From NCBI GenBank assembly GCA_023389275.1, contig JAEWEN010000012.1, positions 1 to 64,000 on the forward strand: a stretch of 64,000 nt of DNA, written 5' to 3'. Below the pieces are notes generated by a model. That model was not told where the DNA came from. It ran no database searches and saw only the letters and a program-made list of their open reading frames with translations. Numbering within the stretch: position 1 is the first letter of the stretch; every line of letters begins with the position of its first letter. The position numbers and the translations under genes are program-made. The DNA comes from Bacillota bacterium. GTDB lineage: Bacteria; Bacillota; Clostridia; Clostridiales; Caloramatoraceae. Shown in pieces: positions 52,775 through 63,950 of the stretch.

Positions 52775-54589
52775 TTACTCTATAATAACTGGAATTGTAC
52801 AGTAATTATTAGCGTCAACTATTCCTTTATCAGTTATTTTCCATTTAGGACTAGTAGTTAGTGATAAAAATGCTAAATGCATAAATGGAGCATGAGCTTT
52901 ACAGTTTAGTTTCTCCTTTACAGTTTTATGAAGGCTAATCATTTTATCTGTAAGTTCATATGCATTAAGCTCATCTGTCATAAGTCCTGCTATTTTCAGT
53001 GGCATTTCATCAATTACTTTACCGTCATTAGCAACTGCAACTCCACCTTTCATTTCAATAACCTTGTTAACTGCAAGTACCATATCCTCATAGTTTGTTC
53101 CAACAACTATAATATTGTGGGTATCATGTGATACTGTTTCTGCAAATGCACCTTTAGTCATTTTAAATCCTTTAACAAATGCAGATCCTATATCTATCTG
53201 TCCATATCTTCCTATAACAGCTATTGGGAGAATATCTTCTTCTATATTAGGTTCTATATAACCATTTTTAACTTTAAGCTCTTCTTCAAATGATTCTGTT
53301 AAGTTTTGATCTAAAACAAGACCAATGCAGCGAACCTTTGCTCTATCCCCTGTATGTTCTATTTTAATATCCTCAACATTTATAGGGCTTCTATTTACTG
53401 AATTTTTAACTTCATCTGGATAGATATAGCTTGGTATATTTATTAAAAGCTCACCTTTTTCAGCTACGTGCTCTCCTTTTAAATAAACACTTGTAACATT
53501 CATATTTTCTAAAGGAGAATCTATAACAGCTATATCTGCATATTTTCCTGGAGCCAAAATTCCTATTTCAAAAAGGCCTTGGAAAGTAGCAGCATTTATA
53601 GTCGCCATTTGTATAGCCTCAACTGGGTTTACACCTTCTTTAATAGTTCTTCTTATAATATCATTCATATGTCCTTTAGATACTATATCTTCAGCTAACA
53701 TATCATCTGTTGCAAGTATAGCACGTCTTGAATCAAGGCCTTCCTCTGTTACTGCTTTTATACACTCTGGCATATTTCTTTGTGTAGAGCCTTCTCTCAT
53801 TAACATATATACACCATATCTTAACTTTTCAATTGCCTCTAACTTTGTTGTTGTTTCATGACATGATATATCACATCCACCTGCTATAATATGCGCTGCA
53901 AGCTCTGCTCCAAAAAGCTCTGGAGCATTTCCATCTATTTTATGTCCATTTTCCCTTGCATAAACTGTTGATATTATTGTATCTCTAAAAACAGCTGGAT
54001 TATGTTTATATACCCACTTTACTGCACTAACCCCTTGAGTTTCTCCAATTCCAGTTACACTAGGGTAAGATAAAAGCTCTGGTATATCCTTAGATGTAAT
54101 ATTGTATCCTGCTGTTTCAAGACCTGGTGAATCTGGAGTAAGTGCTGGAACCCTTAAATAAACATGATTTGGAAGAGTTTTTACCTCATCAGCCATTGCT
54201 TTTATACCAATAGGACCTAAAACATTTCCTATTTCATGTGGATCTGATATTAAACATGTTGTTCCTGTTGGAATTGATATTCTTGAAAACTCACTAGCTG
54301 TAAGCATTGCACTTTCAAAGTGCATGTGAGAGTCTATAAATCCTGGAGATATATATTTTCCTGTGCAGTCTATAACCTTTGTTTTTTCACCTATAAGGCT
54401 TTCACAATCTCCTACCATTAAAATATATTCTCCATCTATTGCAACATCTGCCTCATATATTTCTCTAGTAATTACATTAATAACTTTTCCGTTTTTAAGA
54501 ACCTTATCTGCATAAACTTTTTCATTCATAAGAACATCTACCATATGCTGTCTATCTGATACAAGCTTTAATGATTTTTGTGTTAACAC
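52775..54589 (-). CDS. ade: Adenine deaminase
   Basis: Deaminates adenine to hypoxanthine for purine salvage. 604 aa, amidohydrolase superfamily of the Ade (not Add) type. Metal-site motif FIDSHMHFESAML, then TCLISDPHEIGNVLG, ISCHETTT and LATDDMLAEDI, followed by the C-terminal half with SHDTHNIIVVGTN, all characteristic. Start is GTG at 54589 after AGAGGTG; the overlapping ATG (ATG-TGT-TAA) is out of frame. Sits directly upstream of the nucleoside operon on the same strand, with its own terminator, completing nucleoside to adenine to hypoxanthine. Confidence 0.96.
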   Translation of the reverse strand: MLTQKSLKLVSDRQHMVDVLMNEKVYADKVLKNGKVINVITREIYEADVAIDGEYILMVGDCESLIGEKTKVIDCTGKYISPGFIDSHMHFESAMLTASEFSRISIPTGTTCLISDPHEIGNVLGPIGIKAMADEVKTLPNHVYLRVPALTPDSPGLETAGYNITSKDIPELLSYPSVTGIGETQGVSAVKWVYKHNPAVFRDTIISTVYARENGHKIDGNAPELFGAELAAHIIAGGCDISCHETTTKLEAIEKLRYGVYMLMREGSTQRNMPECIKAVTEEGLDSRRAILATDDMLAEDIVSKGHMNDIIRRTIKEGVNPVEAIQMATINAATFQGLFEIGILAPGKYADIAVIDSPLENMNVTSVYLKGEHVAEKGELLINIPSYIYPDEVKNSVNRSPINVEDIKIEHTGDRAKVRCIGLVLDQNLTESFEEELKVKNGYIEPNIEEDILPIAVIGRYGQIDIGSAFVKGFKMTKGAFAETVSHDTHNIIVVGTNYEDMVLAVNKVIEMKGGVAVANDGKVIDEMPLKIAGLMTDELNAYELTDKMISLHKTVKEKLNCKAHAPFMHLAFLSLTTSPKWKITDKGIVDANNYCTIPVIIE

Positions 54590-54679
54590 ATAAACACCTC
54601 TTTCTTTTTATCTATTTATCCCTTTTTTAAATATCTATTTAACTTTCATCAAATTATGAATACTTTATAATTTAAATAA

Positions 54680-54717
54680 AAAAATCCCTATATGAATATT
54701 CATATAGGGATTTTTAC
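54680..54717 (-). terminator. Terminator of the PatB-type gene
   Basis: A perfect 36-bp palindrome (AAAAATCCCTATATGAAT and its complement) has a seven-T tail on the minus strand and a T-run on the plus strand. Confidence 0.9.
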
Positions 54718-55892
54718 TATCTATTTTTATATGCGTTTAATATTCTATTTAAAGCCTCTTCTAATGTACTTCTTGAACATGCAGCATTAAGTCTTGCAAA
54801 TCCTTCTCCTTCTTCACCAAAAGAAGCGCCACTATTTAATCCTACTTTTGCCCTGTTTATTAAGAATTCATCTAGCTCCTTAGATGTTTTAAATACTCTA
54901 GTAAAATCTAACCACATTAAATAAGTTCCCTGTGGTCTTATTGCTTTTACCTCTGGCATATTTTCTTTAAAGAACTTTATAACATATGTCATATTATCAT
55001 AAACATATTTAAGCATTTCATCTAACCACTGCTCGCCATGTTCATATGCTGCCATAGCACCTACATAGTTAAGTGCATTTACTCCTGGTATACATACTCT
55101 ACTTATCCATGAAGCAATTTTTTCTTTTATTTTTTCATTTGGAGTAATAACCATTGAAAAATATAAAGATGCTAAGTTAAATGTTTTACTTGGAGATAAT
55201 GCAATTATAATATTTTCATAAACTTGTCTAAAATAAAGCATTGAGTTATAGTTGTTTCCACTAAAAACTATATCTGCGTGTATTTCATCTGAGAAAATAA
55301 TTACATTATTTCTTTGACATATATCAACCATTAGCTCTAATTCTTCAAGCATCCATACTCTTCCTACAGGATTATGTGGATTACTTAATATAACCATTTT
55401 TACGTTATTTTCTATTATTTTCTTTTCAAAATCAATAAAATCTATACAGTAAACTCCTCCTTTATTCATAAGAGGATTTACTACAACTTTTCTATTGTTT
55501 TGTTCAATTATTTCTTTAAACTTATGATAAACAGGAGTCTGTATCATTACAGCATCTCCTTCATTTGTATTAGCAAGTATACTTAAAGCTATTGCAGACA
55601 CTACTCCTGTAGTATTTAATATTTCATCTGGATTTATTTTTATAGCATATTTTCTATCCATATAATCTGCAAAAGGTTTATAATCATCACCTTTCATATA
55701 TGTATATCCTAAAACTCCATGATCTACTCTTTCTTTAATAGCGTCTAAAACTTTAGATGGTGCTTTAAAATCCATATCTGCTACCCATAGTGGAATAACA
55801 TCTTCTCCAAACACTTCAAATCTATTATCCCATTTACAACAGTTTGTCCCATTTCTATCTATAACTTTATCAAATTCTTTATTTATTTCCAT
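54717..55892 (-). CDS. PLP-dependent cystathionine beta-lyase, PatB/MalY family
   Basis: A 391-aa fold-type I aminotransferase-like protein: LWVADMDFKAP (37-47), NTTGVVSAIAL, NPHNPVGRVW, SDEIHADIVF (Asp202 contacts the PLP ring N) and Lys236 in SPSKTFNLA (PLP Schiff base). The WVADMDF and SDEIHADI blocks are typical of PatB/MalY C-S lyases, which cleave cystathionine or cysteine conjugates, rather than classical aminotransferases. Substrate not certain; a maltose-repressor-like side role (MalY) cannot be read here. Monocistronic. Confidence 0.9.
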   Translation of the reverse strand: MEINKEFDKVIDRNGTNCCKWDNRFEVFGEDVIPLWVADMDFKAPSKVLDAIKERVDHGVLGYTYMKGDDYKPFADYMDRKYAIKINPDEILNTTGVVSAIALSILANTNEGDAVMIQTPVYHKFKEIIEQNNRKVVVNPLMNKGGVYCIDFIDFEKKIIENNVKMVILSNPHNPVGRVWMLEELELMVDICQRNNVIIFSDEIHADIVFSGNNYNSMLYFRQVYENIIIALSPSKTFNLASLYFSMVITPNEKIKEKIASWISRVCIPGVNALNYVGAMAAYEHGEQWLDEMLKYVYDNMTYVIKFFKENMPEVKAIRPQGTYLMWLDFTRVFKTSKELDEFLINRAKVGLNSGASFGEEGEGFARLNAACSRSTLEEALNRILNAYKNR

Positions 55893-56041
55893 GTTGCACC
55901 TCTTTTCGATATAATACTGATTATTATTATTATATCATTATTAATAGATTCTTTATATAAATTAAACTACAAAAATAATAGTATATATAGGAAATAATTT
56001 TGTAGATTTATGTGTATTTTTTAAAAATTTAATAAAATAAA

Positions 56042-56079
56042 AAATATAGTGAGGAAAACATTGTTTCCCTCACTATATT
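56042..56079 (-). terminator. Terminator of the branched-chain operon
   Basis: AAATATAGTGAGG / CCTCACTATATTT stem with inner AAAC/GTTT pairing is followed on the minus strand by a T-rich tail. It ends next to the ilvN stop codon. Confidence 0.85.
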
Positions 56080-56080
56080 T

Positions 56081-56578
56081 TTATTTTTTTGATAAATATT
56101 GTCCACCACGCTCTAATGCTGTAACCCCAGTTCTAACCATTTCTCTTATCCCAAAAGGTTTCATTACCTCAATAAACGCAGTTATTTTTTCACAATCACC
56201 TGTAACTTCTACAGTCATAGTTTTTTTATTAATATCTACAACACTACCTCTAAATATATTTACATTTTCAATTATTGCAGAGCGAGTTTCGTGATTACAG
56301 TGAACCTTAATTAAAGCAAGTTCACGAAGTACACTAGTTGAATCCTCAATTTTTATTATTTTAATAACATCAATTAATTTATTTAATTGTTTTGTTATTT
56401 GCTCTACTATATATTCATCCCCATATAATGAAATAGTCATTCTAGATATTTTAGGATCCTCTGTTGTTCCAACTGTTAAACTTTCTATGTTATATCCTCT
56501 TCTACTAAAAAGTCCAGATATTTTACTTAAAACACCTGATTGGTTTTCTACTAATACTGATAATATATGCTTTTTCAT
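56081..56578 (-). CDS. ilvN: Acetolactate synthase small (regulatory) subunit
   Basis: 165 aa. N-terminal ACT domain (HILSVLVENQSGVLSKISGLFSRRGYNIESL split as LVENQSGVLSKISGLF, RRGYNIESLTVG) followed by the C-terminal ALS_ss domain (RELALIKV, FRGSVVDI, VTGDCEKITAF). Confers valine feedback on the catalytic subunit. 14 nt after ilvB, last gene of the operon. Confidence 0.95.
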   Translation of the reverse strand: MKKHILSVLVENQSGVLSKISGLFSRRGYNIESLTVGTTEDPKISRMTISLYGDEYIVEQITKQLNKLIDVIKIIKIEDSTSVLRELALIKVHCNHETRSAIIENVNIFRGSVVDINKKTMTVEVTGDCEKITAFIEVMKPFGIREMVRTGVTALERGGQYLSKK

Positions 56579-56592
56579 ACTCTAAATCCCCC

Positions 56593-58215
56593 TTAAAGAG
56601 TTACTTCTTTTGGATCAACCATAAATTCTATAAAGTATGGGCCCTTGTGCATTAAGGCTTCTTTTATAGCTGATTCAACCTCAGAATTGTTGTAAACTCT
56701 TTTACACTTTATACCATATGCTTCAACTAGCTTTATAAAGTCAGGACTTTTAGAAAATAAAGTTCCAAAAGGATGGCTGTACATATTCTTTTGCATTTCA
56801 CGAACCATTCCTAATCCATCATTATTTAAAAGTATCATTTTAAGATCAAGATTATGTTCCATAATAGTTCCAAGTTCAAACATACTCATTTGGAATCCCC
56901 CGTCTCCAAATAAAGATATAACCTGTGAATTATCATCTGCTGCAAATCTTGCTCCTACAGCAGTTGGAAGAGAATATCCCATAGTTCCAAGTCCACCACT
57001 TGTTAAAAATCTTCTATTGCCTTTTATCTCTATATTATGAGCTGCCCATATTTGGTTTTGACCAACATCTGTTATAAATATAGCATCATCTGAAGCAATT
57101 TCTGATAGTTTTTCAACTGCAAATTTTGCACTTACATAATTATCTGAAGAGATTTCTGATAATTTTAATGCTTTTTTATCAAATGTAACTTTTTCAATCC
57201 AACTGTCAGTATTAAGTTCTTCTATATCTTCTAGTATTTCACTTAATATATTTTTACAGTCTCCAACTACAGGAATAGAACTTCCTATATTTTTACCTAT
57301 TTCAGCTGGATCAATGTCTATATGTATTATAGTTGCGCTTTTTTCTATATCCTTACATTTAGCCATAGATCTATCGCCTATTCTAGTTCCAACAAATATT
57401 ATTAAATTTGCCTCATTTATAGCATTATTTGCACTTAACTTTCCATGAGATCCTATTTGTCCAACTAAGTATGGATTATCCTCATAAACACTGTCTTTTC
57501 CCATTAAAGTATAAACCACTGGTATTTTAGCTTTTAATGATAGTTCATTTGCTTCTTTTTTTGCATTTGAAAGTTTAACTCCTCCACCTATGCAAAGTAG
57601 TGGTTTTGTACTATTTTTAAGCTCATCAATTACTTTTTTAATTTGTCCCTTATGACCTTTATATGTAGGCTTGTATCCTCTTTTATCTACCTTAATAGCT
57701 TCGTAATCAAATTCCCCTATTTCCTCATTTTGTATATCTAGTGGTATATCTATAAGAACAGGTCCAGGTCTTCCTGTTCCAGCTATATGAAATGCTTCTT
57801 TAATTATCTCAGGAACTTTTTTAGCTTCTTTAACAAGATAAGAATATTTAGTAAAACATTCTGTTGCTCCTGTTACATCAGCTTCTTGAAAAACATCTTT
57901 TCCTACATTACATAGCTTTACCTGCCCAGTTATAACAACAAGGGGAATTGAATCCATATATGCTGTTGCTATAGATGTAATTATGTTTGTAGCTCCAGGT
58001 CCTGAAGTTGCAAAACAGACTGCAGGTTTTCCCTTAACCCTTGCATATCCATTTGCACCGTGGCCTACAGCTTGTTCATGTCTTGAGAGTATATGAGTTA
58101 TACTAGAGGTTCTTAAGACTTCATATATAGGAACCACTGTAGCCCCTGGATAACCAAAGACTAGCTTTATACCCTCAGATTCTAGACATCTAACAATTGC
58201 TTCTGCTACCTTCAT
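56593..58215 (-). CDS. ilvB: Acetolactate synthase large (catalytic) subunit
   Basis: ThDP-, FAD- and Mg-dependent. Condenses two pyruvate to acetolactate, or pyruvate with 2-oxobutyrate to acetohydroxybutyrate. 540 aa: GYPGATVVPIYE (catalytic Glu about 47 near SRHEQAVGHGANGYAR), central FAD-binding domain with GRPGPVLIDIPLD, and C-terminal ThDP motif GDGGFQMSMFELGTIMEHNL ending with the Asn pair LNNDGLGM. Sits 28 nt after leuB. Full length, no anomalies. Confidence 0.96.
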   Translation of the reverse strand: MKVAEAIVRCLESEGIKLVFGYPGATVVPIYEVLRTSSITHILSRHEQAVGHGANGYARVKGKPAVCFATSGPGATNIITSIATAYMDSIPLVVITGQVKLCNVGKDVFQEADVTGATECFTKYSYLVKEAKKVPEIIKEAFHIAGTGRPGPVLIDIPLDIQNEEIGEFDYEAIKVDKRGYKPTYKGHKGQIKKVIDELKNSTKPLLCIGGGVKLSNAKKEANELSLKAKIPVVYTLMGKDSVYEDNPYLVGQIGSHGKLSANNAINEANLIIFVGTRIGDRSMAKCKDIEKSATIIHIDIDPAEIGKNIGSSIPVVGDCKNILSEILEDIEELNTDSWIEKVTFDKKALKLSEISSDNYVSAKFAVEKLSEIASDDAIFITDVGQNQIWAAHNIEIKGNRRFLTSGGLGTMGYSLPTAVGARFAADDNSQVISLFGDGGFQMSMFELGTIMEHNLDLKMILLNNDGLGMVREMQKNMYSHPFGTLFSKSPDFIKLVEAYGIKCKRVYNNSEVESAIKEALMHKGPYFIEFMVDPKEVTL

Positions 58216-58243
58216 AAATAATTCCCCCTTTAGTTAAATTTAA

Positions 58244-59323
58244 CTAGATTTCGCTAGCTATTAAATCTCCTATTTTTTCGCAACCAACTTTAGTCATACC
58301 TTCTTGCATAATATCTCCTGTTCTATATCCTTTATCAAGAACATTTGATATAGCTTTTTCTATATCATTTGCAGCATCATCCATATTAAAGCTATAACGA
58401 AGCATCATAGCAACACTCATTATAGTTCCTATTGGGTTTGCAATATCTTGTCCTGCTATATCAGGAGCAGATCCGTGAATTGGCTCGTATAGTCCTACTT
58501 TTCCATCTCCAAGTGATGCTGATGGTAAGTTTCCAAGTGAACCTGTAAGCATTGAAGCCTCATCACTTATAATATCTCCAAATGTGTTTTCAGTTACTAT
58601 AACATCAAATTGTTTTGGATTTCTTATAAGCTGCATAGCTGCATTATCAACATACATTTGGCTAAGTTCTACATCTTTATAATCCTCAGCCATTTTGTAA
58701 ACAACTTCTTTCCAAAGTCTTGATGACTCTAGAACGTTTGATTTGTCTACAAGCATTAATTTATTATTTCTTTTTCTAGCTATTTCAAATGACATTTTAG
58801 CTATTCTTTCAATTTCCTTAGTTTCATAAACCATAGTGTCCCAAGCTCTTTGTCCACCATCTTCAAGGTCTATTCTTTTCTTTTCTCCAAAATAAGCTCC
58901 ACCAATAAGCTCTCTAACTATCATAATATCAAGTCCATCACCTAGTACTTCTGGTTTTAGGTTTGAAGCTGATTTAAGTTGTGGGAAAAGTACTGCTGGT
59001 CTTAGGTTTGCATAAACTCCTAGTTCTTTTCTTATTCCAAGAAGTCCTGCCTCTGGTCTTTTATCTCCAGGTAGATTATCCCATTTAGGTCCTCCAACAG
59101 CTCCTAAAAGAACTGCATCACTTTTTAAACATGTATCTATTGTTTCCTTAGGTAATGGTTCTCCTGTAGCATCAATTGCTACTCCTCCCATAAGTACCTC
59201 TGTACAATCAAATTTAACATCATATTTTTTCTCTATTGAATTTAAAACTTTTTTAGCTTGATTTATTATTTCTGGTCCTATTCCATCTCCAGGCATAACA
59301 GCTAATTTATATGTTGTAGTCAT
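58244..59323 (-). CDS. leuB: 3-isopropylmalate dehydrogenase (also beta-methylmalate)
   Basis: 359 aa NAD-dependent decarboxylating dehydrogenase: [10 protein letters not shown] (9-18), [49 protein letters not shown] and [23 protein letters not shown]. It normally acts on 3-isopropylmalate; with CimA in the operon it should also turn beta-methylmalate into 2-oxobutyrate. Start overlaps the leuD end by 1 nt. Confidence 0.96.
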   Translation of the reverse strand: MTTTYKLAVMPGDGIGPEIINQAKKVLNSIEKKYDVKFDCTEVLMGGVAIDATGEPLPKETIDTCLKSDAVLLGAVGGPKWDNLPGDKRPEAGLLGIRKELGVYANLRPAVLFPQLKSASNLKPEVLGDGLDIMIVRELIGGAYFGEKKRIDLEDGGQRAWDTMVYETKEIERIAKMSFEIARKRNNKLMLVDKSNVLESSRLWKEVVYKMAEDYKDVELSQMYVDNAAMQLIRNPKQFDVIVTENTFGDIISDEASMLTGSLGNLPSASLGDGKVGLYEPIHGSAPDIAGQDIANPIGTIMSVAMMLRYSFNMDDAANDIEKAISNVLDKGYRTGDIMQEGMTKVGCEKIGDLIASEI

Positions 59324-59814
59324 TATTTATTTTCCCCTTTCTTTATATAGTTAATAAGTCCGTCTGCTGCAATTATCTCTTGCATAAATTCAGGGAATGG
59401 TGCTGCTTTATATACTTTTCCCTTAGTAATATTTTTAATCTCACCTGTTGAGAAATTAACTTCTACTTCATTTCCGTCTTCTATGTCAACAGCTGCCTCT
59501 GGACACTCCATTATTGGAAGACCTATATTTATAGAGTTTCTATAAAATATTCTTGCAAAAGTTTCTGCTATTACACACTGAGTTCCAGCTACTTTAATAG
59601 CTATAGGAGCGTGCTCTCTTGAAGAACCACATCCAAAGTTTTTTCCAGCTACCATTATTTTATTTGTTTTAACTCTTTCAGGATAATTTACATCTAAATC
59701 TTCCATACAGTGGCTAGCAAGCTCTGCTGGGTCTGATGTATTAAGGTATCTTGCAGGAATTATAACATCTGTATCTATATTATCTCCATATTTTATAACT
59801 GTACCTTTTACCAT
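59323..59814 (-). CDS. leuD: Isopropylmalate isomerase small subunit
   Basis: 163 aa, compact archaeal/clostridial type: [20 protein letters not shown] at the N-terminus and the substrate loop [16 protein letters not shown] near 53-68. Pairs with LeuC. Starts 2 nt after the leuC stop. Small size matches the LeuC partner length of 420 aa, i.e. the class shared by isopropylmalate, citramalate and related isomerases. Confidence 0.96.
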   Translation of the reverse strand: MVKGTVIKYGDNIDTDVIIPARYLNTSDPAELASHCMEDLDVNYPERVKTNKIMVAGKNFGCGSSREHAPIAIKVAGTQCVIAETFARIFYRNSINIGLPIMECPEAAVDIEDGNEVEVNFSTGEIKNITKGKVYKAAPFPEFMQEIIAADGLINYIKKGENK

Positions 59815-59816
59815 AA

Positions 59817-61079
59817 TTACATAACCTCCTCTGGTGAAGATATTTTTCCTGTGATTGCTGATGCTGCTGCAACAGCTGGGCTTGATAGATATACTTCACT
59901 TTCTGGGTGACCCATTCTTCCTACAAAGTTTCTGTTTGTAGTTGCAACTGCTCTTTCACCTTTAGCAAGTATTCCCATATGTCCTCCAAGACATGGTCCA
60001 CAAGTAGGAGTACTAACTGCTGCTCCTGCTTCTACTAATGTTTCAAGTAGTCCTTCTCTAAGTGCTTGAAGCCATATTTTTTGAGTAGCTGGGAACACAA
60101 TAAGTCTTACTCTTTTATGTACCTTTTTACCTTTTAAAATTTGAGCTGCTACTCTAATATCTTCTATTCTACCGTTTGTACAAGAACCAATAACTACTTG
60201 ATCTATTTCAACTTCTCCAACATTATCAATTGTTCTTGTGTTGTCAGGTAGGTGTGGGAATGCCACTGTTGATTTTATTTCTGATAAATCTATATTTATA
60301 ACTTTTGAATACTCAGCATCTTCATCTGCAGTATATACAGTATATTCTTTAGTTGAATGCTCTTTAATGTATTCAATAGTTTTTTCGTCTACTTCAAATA
60401 TTCCATTTTTTGCTCCAGCTTCAATTGCCATATTAGCCATTGAAAGTCTGTCATCCATTGATAGGTTTTTAAGTCCATCTCCTGTAAATTCCATTGACTT
60501 ATAAAGTGCTCCGTCAACACCTATCATTCCAATAATGTGTAATATAACATCTTTACCTGAAACCCACTTTTGTAGTTTTCCTGTAAGATTAAATTTTATA
60601 GCTTCAGGAACTTTAAACCAAGCTTCTCCTGTAGCCATACCAGCTGCCATGTCAGTACTTCCAATACCTGTTGAAAATGCACCAAGTGCTCCATAAGTAC
60701 AAGTATGTGAGTCTGCTCCAATTACAACGTCTCCTGCAACTACTAAACCTTTTTCAGGAAGTAGTGCATGCTCAATTCCCATTTCTCCAACTTCAAAAAA
60801 GTTTTCTATTTCTTTTTCATTAGCAAATTCTCTTATAAATTTAACTTGTTCTGCTGATTTTATATCTTTATTAGGTGTAAAGTGATCAGGAACTATAGCT
60901 ATTTTCCCTTTATGAAACACCTCATTTTTTCCTACTTTTCTAAACTCTTTTATAGCAACAGGTGTAGTTATGTCATTTCCAAGAACCAAATCAAGTTTAG
61001 CCTTAATAAGTTGTCCCGCCTTAACTTCTTTAAGACCTGCATGAGCTGCTAATATTTTTTGAGTCATTGTCATACCCAT
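59817..61079 (-). CDS. leuC: Isopropylmalate/citramalate isomerase large subunit
   Basis: 420-aa aconitase-family subunit: [11 protein letters not shown] at the start, [21 protein letters not shown], and the [4Fe-4S] ligands in [13 protein letters not shown] and [13 protein letters not shown]. Starts at ATG 61079, 9 nt after AAGGGG, with two further in-frame Met within five residues. Lies 17 nt downstream of cimA. Acts on isopropylmalate and, in this context, probably citramalate. Confidence 0.95.
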   Translation of the reverse strand: MGMTMTQKILAAHAGLKEVKAGQLIKAKLDLVLGNDITTPVAIKEFRKVGKNEVFHKGKIAIVPDHFTPNKDIKSAEQVKFIREFANEKEIENFFEVGEMGIEHALLPEKGLVVAGDVVIGADSHTCTYGALGAFSTGIGSTDMAAGMATGEAWFKVPEAIKFNLTGKLQKWVSGKDVILHIIGMIGVDGALYKSMEFTGDGLKNLSMDDRLSMANMAIEAGAKNGIFEVDEKTIEYIKEHSTKEYTVYTADEDAEYSKVINIDLSEIKSTVAFPHLPDNTRTIDNVGEVEIDQVVIGSCTNGRIEDIRVAAQILKGKKVHKRVRLIVFPATQKIWLQALREGLLETLVEAGAAVSTPTCGPCLGGHMGILAKGERAVATTNRNFVGRMGHPESEVYLSSPAVAAASAITGKISSPEEVM

Positions 61080-61096
61080 ATCTAAATTCCCCTTCC

Positions 61097-62677
61097 TTAG
61101 TTTGATTTTTTATCTATTTCCCTATAAAGGAAATAAACTATTGAATCTAAAAGCGCTCTCCAGCTAGCTTCTATAATATTTGTTGATACACCAACAGTTC
61201 CCCATGAAATATCTCCATCAGATGTTTCTATATGAACGCGAACTCTAGCTCCTGTAGTTTTATCTGTATCAAGTACACGTACCTTGTAATCTGTTAGCTT
61301 AATATTTTTAATTTCAGGATAGAAAACTAATAAAGCTTTTCTTAAAGCTTTATCCATAGCATTTACAGGTCCATCTCCCTCTGCTGCTGTTACCTCTTCT
61401 TTTCCATCTACTTTTAGCTTTATCATTGCACAAGAAACTGAATCCTCAGTTGCTTCTTCTATTACTCTACAATTTATAACTTTAAAAAATTCCTTTGTTT
61501 TTCCAAGACATTTCCTAATTACAAGTTCAAAAGAACTTTCAGCACCTTCAAATTGATACCCCTCATACTCAAGCTTTTTAAGCATATCTACCATATCCTG
61601 TGCTTCTTTTGAATCTTTCCTTATATTAGGAACAATTTTTTGAATACTAGATAATATTGTACTTTTTCCTGAAACTTCTGACATTAAGAATCTTCTCTCA
61701 TTTCCTACTACTTCAGGATTAATGTGTTCAAATGAAACAGAGTTTTTACAAACTCCATCTATATGCATTCCACCTTTATGAGCAAATGAGCTTGCCCCAA
61801 CGTATGGATAGGATTTATCATGTGTCATGTTAGCAATTTCTGCAACTGCTTTTGATACGTTAGTAAGCTGACTAATATTATTCTTTGTTAAGCAATCTAT
61901 ATTTAACTTTAAGTTAAGATTTCCTATTATAGTTATAAGGTTGGCATTACCACATCTTTCGCCATATCCGTTTATAGTTCCTTGTATTTGAACTACTCCA
62001 CACTTAGCTGCTACAACTGAGTTTGCTACTGCCATACCAGTGTCATTATGACAATGGATACCTACTTTAACATTAACGTTTTTTAAAACATCTTTTACTA
62101 TTGTTTCTACTTCCCATGGCATTGTTCCGCCATTAGTATCACATAATACAACAAAGTCGGCTCCTGCTTTTTCAGCACTTTTTAAGCTATTCAGCGCATA
62201 TTCTTTATTATTTTTGTAGCCATCAAAAAAGTGTTCAGCATCAAAAATAACTTCTTTACCCATTAACTTCATATATTTAACAGTGTCTTCTATCATGCTT
62301 AGATTTTCATCTAATGTTGTTCTTATAATATCAGTTACATGAAGATCCCAGCTTTTACCGAATATTGCAACTGCAGGTGTATTAGCAGAAAGAAGGGACT
62401 TTAGTCCCTTATCATCCTCTGCCTTTATTCCCACTCTTCTAGTGCTTCCAAATGCAACAAGTTTTGAATTAAGCTTATAATCTTTAATCTCTTTAAAAAA
62501 TTCTAAGTCTTTCGGGTTAGACCCTGGATTACCTGCTTCTATGTAGTTTACTCCAAACTCATCTAATTTTTTTACAATTTTAAGCTTATCCTCTAAAGTA
62601 AAGGATATTCCCTCACCTTGGGAGCCATCTCTTAGGGTTGTGTCATATATGAAAACATTACTTAAACCCTTACACAA
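61097..62677 (-). CDS. cimA: (R)-citramalate synthase
   Basis: Condenses pyruvate with acetyl-CoA, the entry to threonine-independent isoleucine synthesis. The 526-aa DRE-TIM protein has [17 protein letters not shown] (10-26), [16 protein letters not shown] (metal His pair), [11 protein letters not shown], and a C-terminal LeuA-type allosteric domain with [19 protein letters not shown]. The overall layout (526 aa, [19 protein letters not shown]) matches the CimA-type TIGR00977 group rather than LeuA. Between ilvC and leuC. A 2-isopropylmalate synthase role cannot be wholly excluded without a tree. Confidence 0.9.
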   Translation of the reverse strand: MCKGLSNVFIYDTTLRDGSQGEGISFTLEDKLKIVKKLDEFGVNYIEAGNPGSNPKDLEFFKEIKDYKLNSKLVAFGSTRRVGIKAEDDKGLKSLLSANTPAVAIFGKSWDLHVTDIIRTTLDENLSMIEDTVKYMKLMGKEVIFDAEHFFDGYKNNKEYALNSLKSAEKAGADFVVLCDTNGGTMPWEVETIVKDVLKNVNVKVGIHCHNDTGMAVANSVVAAKCGVVQIQGTINGYGERCGNANLITIIGNLNLKLNIDCLTKNNISQLTNVSKAVAEIANMTHDKSYPYVGASSFAHKGGMHIDGVCKNSVSFEHINPEVVGNERRFLMSEVSGKSTILSSIQKIVPNIRKDSKEAQDMVDMLKKLEYEGYQFEGAESSFELVIRKCLGKTKEFFKVINCRVIEEATEDSVSCAMIKLKVDGKEEVTAAEGDGPVNAMDKALRKALLVFYPEIKNIKLTDYKVRVLDTDKTTGARVRVHIETSDGDISWGTVGVSTNIIEASWRALLDSIVYFLYREIDKKSN

Positions 62678-62716
62678 GATTAGTTCCTCCTTACATTTGA
62701 AAGATAAAATTTATTT

Positions 62717-63739
<1,023 letters not shown>

Positions 63740-63750
63740 TTATATATTTT

Positions 63751-63769
63751 ATCCTAAAGTATTTAGGAT
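63751..63769 (-). repeat. Short hairpin in the ilvC leader
   Basis: ATCCTAAA-GTA-TTTAGGAT, a perfect 8-bp inverted repeat about 45-60 nt before the ilvC start, with no U-tract. It may be a leader structure or operator. Confidence 0.45.
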
Positions 63770-63800
63770 TTATATCACTTTAACTTTATAACTATTTAAT

Positions 63801-63837
63801 AAAAAATAGACCTTACACCACTAGGCGAAAAGTCTAT
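63801..63837 (-). promoter_or_regulatory. ilvC leader element A (hairpin with U-tract)
   Basis: On the minus strand ATAGAC (63837-63832) pairs with GTCTAT (63811-63806), enclosing an inner CGCC-TAGT-GGTG hairpin, and TTTTTT follows. This has the form of an intrinsic terminator or attenuator about 95 nt ahead of the ilvC start. Its 3' part is repeated in element B. Confidence 0.6.
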
Positions 63838-63950
63838 GCGGAGCTTTGTATAATTTTTATTATTATGACATTTATAAATAAAAAATATATAAAGTATATT
63901 CTGTACATTTTATATTAACTAGCACCATATTATTCACTAAAATAATATAA

